Below, one piece after another: positions 6,039 to 10,064 of a stretch of 10,064 nucleotides of DNA; within the stretch, counting starts at the first letter, position 1; each line of letters opens with the position of its first letter. Below the pieces are notes generated by a model that was not told where the DNA came from, ran no database searches, and saw nothing but the letters and a program-made list of their open reading frames with translations. The stretch lies in contig CAMOLY010000029.1 of assembly GCA_946619065.1 (NCBI GenBank), forward strand, positions 1 through 10,064, given 5' to 3'. This DNA comes from an uncultured Clostridia bacterium. Its GTDB lineage: Bacteria; Bacillota; Clostridia; Oscillospirales; Oscillospiraceae. Made by a program: the position numbers and the translations under genes.

Positions 6039-7468
6039 AGCAGACCTTCTCCGGGCGGATGATCGGCATGCTCTGCCTGATTTTTCTCGCGCTGTTCCTC
6101 CTCTCGGGCATGACGCAGATCCTGTACTACCGCCACACGGTGGGCCAGATCCGGGAAGAGCTGTCCGACACTGCGGAGGCCGAGGCCGGCGTCATCGGCG
6201 TGCTGAATGAAGACGCGAGCCAGTCGCGCCGCCAGCTCAGTACCCAGCTCAACTTTACAGCCCGCGCCACCGGCAAGGATACCGTCATCTGCAGCGAGGA
6301 CGGCACGGTGGTCGCCTGCTCCTGCGGCCTGCAGAGCTGCGAGCATCTGGGCAGCCGCTTTCCGGCGTCTCTGCTGGAGCTCGCCGGCGCGGACAGAACC
6401 GGCTTTGCCGCAAAGGTGTCCATCGACTGCTATTCCGGCAGCCGCATGGCGGCGGTCCGCAGACTGACGGATGAGAGCGGCACAGCGGCCTATGTGATCG
6501 CCTCCGTGCCCCGGGCCGGGATCACGGCCAGGCTGACCTACAGCTTCCGCGCCAATCTGCTGGTTTTTCTCACGGTGATGCTCCTGGCCGTTCCGCTGGT
6601 CTGGTGGATCGTCCGCCGCCAGACGCGGCCGATCAAGCAGATGACCGCAGCCGCCCGCAGAATGGCTCACGGCCAGATGGACGTCCGCGTTCCCACCGGC
6701 GAGGCAGACACCGCCGAGCTCAACGAGCTTGCGGTGGCCTTCAACAACATGGCGCAGGCTCTGGCGAAGAGCGAGCAGCAGCGGAAGGAATTTGTCGCCA
6801 ACGTCAGCCATGAGCTCAAAACCCCCATGACAACGATCTCCGGCTATACCGAGGGGATGCTGGACGGGACGATCCCCGCCTCCGAGCACCCGAAGTATAT
6901 GGAGATCATCTCCTCCGAGGTGCGGCGCCTCTCCCGCCTGGTGCGGTCCATGCTGCAGATCTCCGTGATCCAGGACCAGGGGATCCCGGCCGACCGCCGT
7001 CTGCCCTTCGATCTCTGCGAGGTCGCCGGAGAGGTCCTGATCAGCTTCGAGCAGAAGATCAACGACAAGCATCTGAACGTGGAGACGGATCTGCCGGATT
7101 CCGGCGCGCGGACGGTGGGCGACCGGGACGCGATCACCCAGGTGGTCTATAACCTGATCGACAACGCGGTCAAGTTCTGCCCGGACCGGGGCGAGCTGTC
7201 GCTGAGCATCCGGGAGGCAAAGGGAAACAAGTATCTGGTTTCGGTGAAAAATACCGGCCCCACGATCCCGCCGGAGGAGTTGCCGCTGGTCTTCGACCGC
7301 TTCCACAAGACGGACAAGAGCCGATCCATGGACCGCGACGGCGTCGGTCTCGGCCTCTATATCGTCCGGACCATCATTCTGAGCCATGAGGAAGACATCT
7401 ATGTGACGAGCCGCGACGGCGTGACGGAGTTCACCTTCACCATGCCGAAGGTGCCCGCCGTCGCTTAA
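6035..7468 (+). CDS. Membrane sensor histidine kinase with Cys-rich extracytoplasmic domain
   Basis: A 477-aa sensor kinase, GTG start at 6035 with GAGGTGG 7 nt upstream. The order is TM1 (about 8-30), an extracytoplasmic sensor loop (31-172), TM2 (about 173-193), HAMP (193-245), a HisKA domain with phospho-acceptor His259 in VSHELKTP, and a HATPase_c domain with N-box NLIDN (373-377), G1 KNTGPTIP (405-412), F-box VFDRFHKTDKSR and G2 DGVGLGL (435-441). The G1 box has NTG instead of the classical DxGxG, a variant I associate with clostridial kinases ending in FxKTDKSR. The sensor loop carries Cys86, Cys95, Cys97, Cys102 and His104 within 19 residues, plus Cys132, which suggests metal binding or redox chemistry. 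It should phosphorylate the response regulator encoded just upstream. The signal is not known. Confidence 0.93.
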   Translation: MKQTFSGRMIGMLCLIFLALFLLSGMTQILYYRHTVGQIREELSDTAEAEAGVIGVLNEDASQSRRQLSTQLNFTARATGKDTVICSEDGTVVACSCGLQSCEHLGSRFPASLLELAGADRTGFAAKVSIDCYSGSRMAAVRRLTDESGTAAYVIASVPRAGITARLTYSFRANLLVFLTVMLLAVPLVWWIVRRQTRPIKQMTAAARRMAHGQMDVRVPTGEADTAELNELAVAFNNMAQALAKSEQQRKEFVANVSHELKTPMTTISGYTEGMLDGTIPASEHPKYMEIISSEVRRLSRLVRSMLQISVIQDQGIPADRRLPFDLCEVAGEVLISFEQKINDKHLNVETDLPDSGARTVGDRDAITQVVYNLIDNAVKFCPDRGELSLSIREAKGNKYLVSVKNTGPTIPPEELPLVFDRFHKTDKSRSMDRDGVGLGLYIVRTIILSHEEDIYVTSRDGVTEFTFTMPKVPAVA

Positions 7469-7501
7469 TCCAAACCATTCCAGACAAGGCGGTGAGAGAC
7501 A

Positions 7502-8764
7502 ATGGAAGACAAGCTGACCCCGATCGAGGCGGAGGTGACCGAGCTTCCGGGCCGGTCTGAGCCCTTGCCGGCATCAGACAGCTACGGCACGGCGGCGATG
7601 CCGAAGCCCAAGCGCAGCTACGCCTGGCTCTGGATCCCCTTCGGCATTCTCATCATCGTCCTTTGCACCCTCGCGGTCCTGACAAGCCTCTTCGACGTCC
7701 GGCTCGAGCGCAAAAACGGCAGCTGGAGCCTGCAGATGCGAAACAGTCAGAAGAGCGATTCGGAGGGGATCGTGCGGGATCTCCCGCTCGCCACCGGGGT
7801 GGAGCAGGATCCGACGGCGGAGACCCTTTCCCAGGATCCCCTCAGCCTTCAGGTGGAGGGAGATAAGGCCCCCATCGCGTCCGCTTCGGCTTCCGAGGTC
7901 TACGACGCGGTGTCCGCCGGTGTCGTATGCCTGGAATATCAGACGGTCTACGGGACCGTCAGCACCACCGGCGTCGTGCTCTCTCCGGACGGCTATCTGC
8001 TGACCGCCGCCCTGGATCCCGGAAACGCGATTGAGATCCGCGCGGTGTTCTCCGACGGAACGACCTCCACCGCCCGCCGCGTGCGGACGGATCAGGAAAC
8101 AGGTCTGGTCCTGCTGAAAGCCGACGCGGAGGACCTCAAGCCCGTGGTGTTTGCGCCGGACGGGGCGGGGACCGTGGGCCAGACGGTCTACTGCATTGCC
8201 AATCCCTACGGCTCGTTCATGGGCAATGTGTTCTGTGAGGGCATGCTCTCCGCTGTCCGGACCCGGGAGCTGGACGGCACGCCCATCCGACTGATGCTGT
8301 CCTCCTGCGCTCTGCAGGGGGAGGGCTACGGGATCCCGCTCTTTGACGCGACCGGCAGGCTCCTGGGCCTCACGGCCCCGGCCGCCCGGCGGATGCTCAG
8401 CGTGAGCCCGGATCCCTGCTTCGCTCTGAGCTCCGAGGATGTGCGCCGTGTCGTGAAAGACCTTTGGAGCGGAACCGCCGATTCGGACCTGCTGGGATTG
8501 CGGGTCGAGCTGATTCCCACCGCCACCCGGATCTATTTCGGCTATCCCGGGACCCTCTGGATCACCGAGATCTCGTCGGATTCTCCGCTCAGCGGCGTGT
8601 TTTCCAGCTATGACATCATCACCCACGTCAACGGAAAGCAGGTGTGGACCGTGGAGGAGTACGAGCAGGCGCTCAAAGAGGCGGCCGGTTCGACCAGCGT
8701 CCGCCTGACCGTCTATCGCTACGGCCGGTCCTACGAAGCCACGATCCGGCTCAATCCCACCTGA
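7502..8764 (+). CDS. Membrane-anchored HtrA-like trypsin/PDZ protein, apparently catalytically dead
   Basis: A 420-aa protein with a cytoplasmic tail (1-41), one membrane segment (about 42-62), a low-complexity linker (63-130), a trypsin-like S1C fold (about 131-320) and a PDZ domain (about 328-417, with DIITHVNGKQV). The HtrA landmarks align: TTGVVLSPDGYLLT, NPYGSF and PLFDATGRLLGL. The triad does not survive: His of TNNHV aligns with Leu171 (LTAALDP), Asp of SDIALL aligns with Gly201 (TGLVLL), and Ser of GNSGG aligns with Tyr276 (GEGYGIP). The reading frame is intact through the PDZ domain, so this looks like a pseudoprotease rather than a decaying gene. It follows the kinase by 33 nt with AAGGCGGTGAG before ATG and is probably in the same operon. 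A role in binding misfolded or peptide ligands at the cell surface, perhaps feeding the kinase, is inference. Confidence 0.85.
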   Translation: MEDKLTPIEAEVTELPGRSEPLPASDSYGTAAMPKPKRSYAWLWIPFGILIIVLCTLAVLTSLFDVRLERKNGSWSLQMRNSQKSDSEGIVRDLPLATGVEQDPTAETLSQDPLSLQVEGDKAPIASASASEVYDAVSAGVVCLEYQTVYGTVSTTGVVLSPDGYLLTAALDPGNAIEIRAVFSDGTTSTARRVRTDQETGLVLLKADAEDLKPVVFAPDGAGTVGQTVYCIANPYGSFMGNVFCEGMLSAVRTRELDGTPIRLMLSSCALQGEGYGIPLFDATGRLLGLTAPAARRMLSVSPDPCFALSSEDVRRVVKDLWSGTADSDLLGLRVELIPTATRIYFGYPGTLWITEISSDSPLSGVFSSYDIITHVNGKQVWTVEEYEQALKEAAGSTSVRLTVYRYGRSYEATIRLNPT

Positions 8765-8773
8765 TCGGCATGC

Positions 8774-8811
8774 AGAACGGGGGCGGCTCGGGCAGAGCCG
8801 CCCCCGTTTTC
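8774..8811 (+). terminator. Rho-independent terminator of the two-component operon
   Basis: A 14-bp perfect stem, AACGGGGGCGGCTC (8776-8789) with GAGCCGCCCCCGTT (8795-8808), has a 5-nt loop GGGCA and is followed by TTTT overlapping the stem end and then C. It begins 9 nt after the stop of the trypsin-like gene. The U tract is short but the stem is very GC-rich, so it should end the response regulator / kinase / trypsin-like transcript. Confidence 0.88.
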
Positions 8812-8920
8812 AAATAGTCATTGGAAATAGAAGTCTCGAAAACGAGCCTTTTCATTTCTCATCGTTCAAATGGCAATTTGAATGATCCCACAATTTTCAA
8901 CTTTCAATTTTCAATTGAGC
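8811..8920. repeat. AT-rich patch with imperfect terminal inverted repeats, possible small repeat element
   Basis: This stretch is strikingly AT-rich against a GC-rich chromosome. Its left edge (TCATTGGAAATAGAAG, 8818-8833) resembles the reverse complement of its right edge (CTTTCAATTTTCAATTGA, 8901-8918), allowing single gaps. Inside are CTCG-AAAA-CGAG (8835-8846) and the perfect repeat TTCAAAT-GGCA-ATTTGAA (8865-8882). The right part repeats TTTCAA-type words. No protein is encoded. It could be a decayed MITE-like element or a simple AT-rich spacer; copy number in the genome would decide. Confidence 0.35.
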
Positions 8921-8930
8921 TGACCCGCAG

Positions 8931-9031
8931 TGGCCGCTGCGACGCGAAGCTGGAGCGGCGGCCATACCCACCGCAAAAGGGTTTCGCACCATCTGCCGGA
9001 CGGCAGCATAGACTGCAGGGAAAGGTGGTGC
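8931..9031 (+). promoter_or_regulatory. Structured leader that can hide the ribosome binding site of the 153-aa gene
   Basis: Several local inverted repeats follow one another: TGGCCGCTGC (8931-8940) with GCGGCGGCCA (8955-8964), one mismatch; ACCC (8966-8969) with GGGT (8979-8982); and CTGCCG-GA-CGGCAG (8993-9006). GCACCATC (8986-8993) can pair over 8 positions (one G-U) with GGTGGTGC (9024-9031), which covers the ribosome binding site AAAGGTGGTG of the next gene. An alternative GCAG/CTGC pairing (9003-9006 with 9013-9016) would disturb the inner hairpin. This looks like a cis-acting RNA switch, but I recognise no known riboswitch class, and no clear promoter is visible upstream. Confidence 0.4.
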
Positions 9032-9037
9032 TGTGCA

Positions 9038-9499
9038 ATGAACCCAGAGACGGAGCGGGAGGTTTGGAGCAGAGTCATGACCCCCGGGCAGATGACGGCG
9101 GAGGAGGCTCTGCTGCCGGAGCGGCTGGAGGCGCTGATCTCCCTGGAACGGCGCAACGCCGCGGAGCTCAAAGTCGTCTCGGCGAGACTCAGAGGGGCAG
9201 ACCGGGCAGCCTTTCTGCGGATGGCTGCCCGGGATGAGGCGCGCGCCGCAGAGCTGCAGGCGATGCATTATCTCCTGACGGGGCGGCGGCTGCGGCTCAG
9301 CGGCCGCGCGGAACCCCTCCCGCGGGATCTGCCGGAGGCGCTTCGGATGCTCTGGCTTCGCCGGCGGGAGATGGCGCGGTCCTATGCGGAGCTCTCCCGG
9401 GATTTTTCCGCCTATGCCGAAACCTTCGACCGGTTCTCCGCCGAGACGCGGCGGCAGATGAAGCAGATTTCTGCCGCCCTGCGCGGACGGATGGGCTGA
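9038..9499 (+). CDS. Small helical protein, possibly a degenerate ferritin-like protein
   Basis: A 153-aa, nearly all-helical, Arg/Glu/Ala-rich protein without signal peptide, membrane segment or cysteines. The ATG at 9038 is chosen because AAAGGTGGTG (9021-9030) ends 7 nt before it; the frame is open back to 8930 but that extension runs through the structured leader. Helix patterns such as LISLERRNAAELK (33-45) and DEARAAELQAMHYLLTG (66-82) recall ferritin-like proteins of clostridia, in which a Glu on one helix and an EExH motif on the next bind iron. Here Glu37 and Glu67 remain, but the expected His position is Arg69, so metal binding may be lost. The family assignment is tentative; it may simply be a hypothetical protein. 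It sits between a terminator and the secA promoter, so it is probably transcribed alone. No terminator is clear after it. Confidence 0.75.
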   Translation: MNPETEREVWSRVMTPGQMTAEEALLPERLEALISLERRNAAELKVVSARLRGADRAAFLRMAARDEARAAELQAMHYLLTGRRLRLSGRAEPLPRDLPEALRMLWLRRREMARSYAELSRDFSAYAETFDRFSAETRRQMKQISAALRGRMG

Positions 9500-9553
9500 T
9501 TCTCTGTAAGATGGAAAAACTCGGAAAAAAGACTTTTTTTATGGACCAAAGTA

Positions 9554-9562
9554 TGCTATAAT
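9554..9562 (+). promoter_or_regulatory. Extended -10 promoter of secA
   Basis: TGCTATAAT (9554-9562) is a perfect -10 hexamer with the extended TGN motif. The -35 position at 17 bp (9534-9539) is only a T run, so the extended -10 probably compensates. Transcription should start near 9569, leaving a leader of about 55 nt before secA. The A and T tracts just upstream (9525-9540) could act as an UP-like or curved element. Confidence 0.7.
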
Positions 9563-9589
9563 ATTCTAAATGTACGACTGACAAAGACT

Positions 9590-9609
9590 GCGGGGGAGAT
9601 CCTCCCCGC
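9590..9609 (+). other. Stem-loop in the secA leader
   Basis: GGGGAG (9593-9598) pairs with CTCCCC (9602-9607) around loop ATC, extended by GC/GC (9590-9591 with 9608-9609) past a bulged G. The stem ends 2 nt before the ribosome binding site GGAAAGGA (9612-9619). An alternative 5-bp pairing, ATCCT (9599-9603) with AGGAT (9616-9620), would cover that site and exclude the stem. There is no U tract, so it is not a terminator. It may tune secA translation; unproven. Confidence 0.4.
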
Positions 9610-9625
9610 GCGGAAAGGATACACA

Positions 9626-10064
9626 ATGGGACTGATTACCAAACTGTTCGGCACGACCTCCGAGCGGGAGGTCAAGCGCCTGAAGCCGCTTGTCGACCAA
9701 ATCGAAGCCCTTGAGGAGACCTTCAAACAGCTCTCCGACGAGGCGCTGCGCGAAAAGACGGACGAATTCAAAGCCCGCCTGGCAAAGGGAGAAACCCTCG
9801 ACGACCTCCTGCCTGAGGCCTTTGCCGCGGTCCGCGAGGCCGCGCGCCGGGTCCTGGGCATGCGCCCCTACCGGGTCCAGCTGATCGGCGGCATCATCCT
9901 GCATCAGGGCCGGATCGCCGAGATGAAGACCGGCGAAGGCAAGACCCTGGTCGCCATCCTCCCGGCCTACCTCAACGCCCTGACCGGTGAGGGCGTCCAC
10001 ATCGTCACCGTCAACGACTATCTGGCCAAGCGCGACTCCGAGTGGATGGGCAAGGTCTACCGCT
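9626..10064 (+). CDS. secA: SecA, protein translocase ATPase (N-terminal part)
   Basis: The first 146 codons of SecA, the cytoplasmic motor that pushes preproteins through SecYEG using ATP. Visible are the amphipathic N-terminal helix [10 protein letters not shown], the helical region with [17 protein letters not shown] (36-52), the Q-motif area [17 protein letters not shown] (79-95), Walker A MKTGEGKT (100-107) and the following [19 protein letters not shown] block, which is nearly invariant in the family. The ATG at 9626 is preceded by GGAAAGGA with 6-nt spacing. The gene leaves the window at 10064; the family is normally above 800 aa, so most of it is outside. In many Firmicutes secA follows a ribosome hibernation factor gene; here it follows the 153-aa gene and has its own promoter. 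Confidence 0.97.
   Translation, partial: MGLITKLFGTTSEREVKRLKPLVDQIEALEETFKQLSDEALREKTDEFKARLAKGETLDDLLPEAFAAVREAARRVLGMRPYRVQLIGGIILHQGRIAEMKTGEGKTLVAILPAYLNALTGEGVHIVTVNDYLAKRDSEWMGKVYR

Noticed and set aside
6011..7387. 458-codon minus-strand open frame across the kinase gene
   Set aside because: Antisense shadow of the kinase; His/Asp/Gly-rich without recognisable domain or ribosome binding site.
7574..8626. 350-codon minus-strand open frame across the trypsin-like gene
   Set aside because: Antisense shadow with the same GC-driven composition and no motifs.
8931..9030. tRNA, 5S rRNA or known riboswitch in the GC-rich leader
   Set aside because: No tRNA T-loop or cloverleaf, no 5S core sequence, and no riboswitch signature I can name.
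8821..9237. 138-codon plus-strand frame over the AT-rich patch and the 153-aa gene
   Set aside because: It crosses the structured leader, has no ribosome binding site, and overlaps a better gene in another frame.
9525..9540. A-tract followed by T-tract as a terminator for the 153-aa gene
   Set aside because: The complementary tracts are separated by about one base, so no proper loop can form, and the stem would be only A-T pairs.

Overview
The window looks like a chromosomal segment of a GC-rich, low-copy-repeat Firmicute, most likely a member of the Clostridia (Oscillospiraceae-like). The reasons are strong Shine-Dalgarno sequences, sigma-A type promoters with exact TATAAT -10 boxes, Bacillus/Clostridium-type protein families (YmdB, YhaO/YhaN-like) and a clostridial-style two-component system followed by a membrane-bound trypsin-like protein. 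GC content is about 60% or more by eye, so many long antisense open frames appear that are not genes. The taxon is an inference; no rRNA is present.

Layout: (1) 1-100, the 5' end of queA on the minus strand, with a near-consensus promoter. (2) 245-1117, dapA on the plus strand, divergent from queA. (3) 1123-5181, a compact minus-strand operon read from 5181 downward: a YmdB-type phosphodiesterase, a SbcD/YhaO-like metallophosphoesterase and a SbcC/YhaN-like ATPase. The genes overlap by 26 and 4 nt, and the operon ends 5 bp from the dapA stop. (4) 5206-5312, a divergent control region with a good promoter for the ymdB operon and a TATAAT box plus repeats for the opposite operon. (5) 5349-8764, a plus-strand operon: OmpR-type response regulator, membrane histidine kinase and a one-pass membrane trypsin/PDZ protein, closed by a strong terminator. 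(6) 8811-9037, an AT-rich patch that may be a decayed small repeat element, followed by a GC-rich structured leader. (7) 9038-9499, a small ferritin-like or hypothetical protein. (8) 9626 to the end, the N-terminal part of secA with its own promoter.

How the genes may work together: dapA (lysine/diaminopimelate), queA (tRNA queuosine) and secA (protein export) are housekeeping genes. The minus-strand operon joins a cyclic-nucleotide phosphodiesterase to a DNA-end-processing type nuclease/ATPase pair in which a membrane hairpin sits where a zinc hook would be. The two-component system probably monitors the cell envelope and is co-transcribed with an HtrA-like protein that appears to have lost all three catalytic-triad residues.

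I see no CRISPR array, prophage, transposase, toxin-antitoxin pair, tRNA or rRNA. I did not find a clearly new multi-gene system. The best leads are the dead HtrA-like protein behind the two-component system, the membrane-hairpin SbcC-like ATPase, and the leader before the 153-aa gene that can hide its own ribosome binding site.
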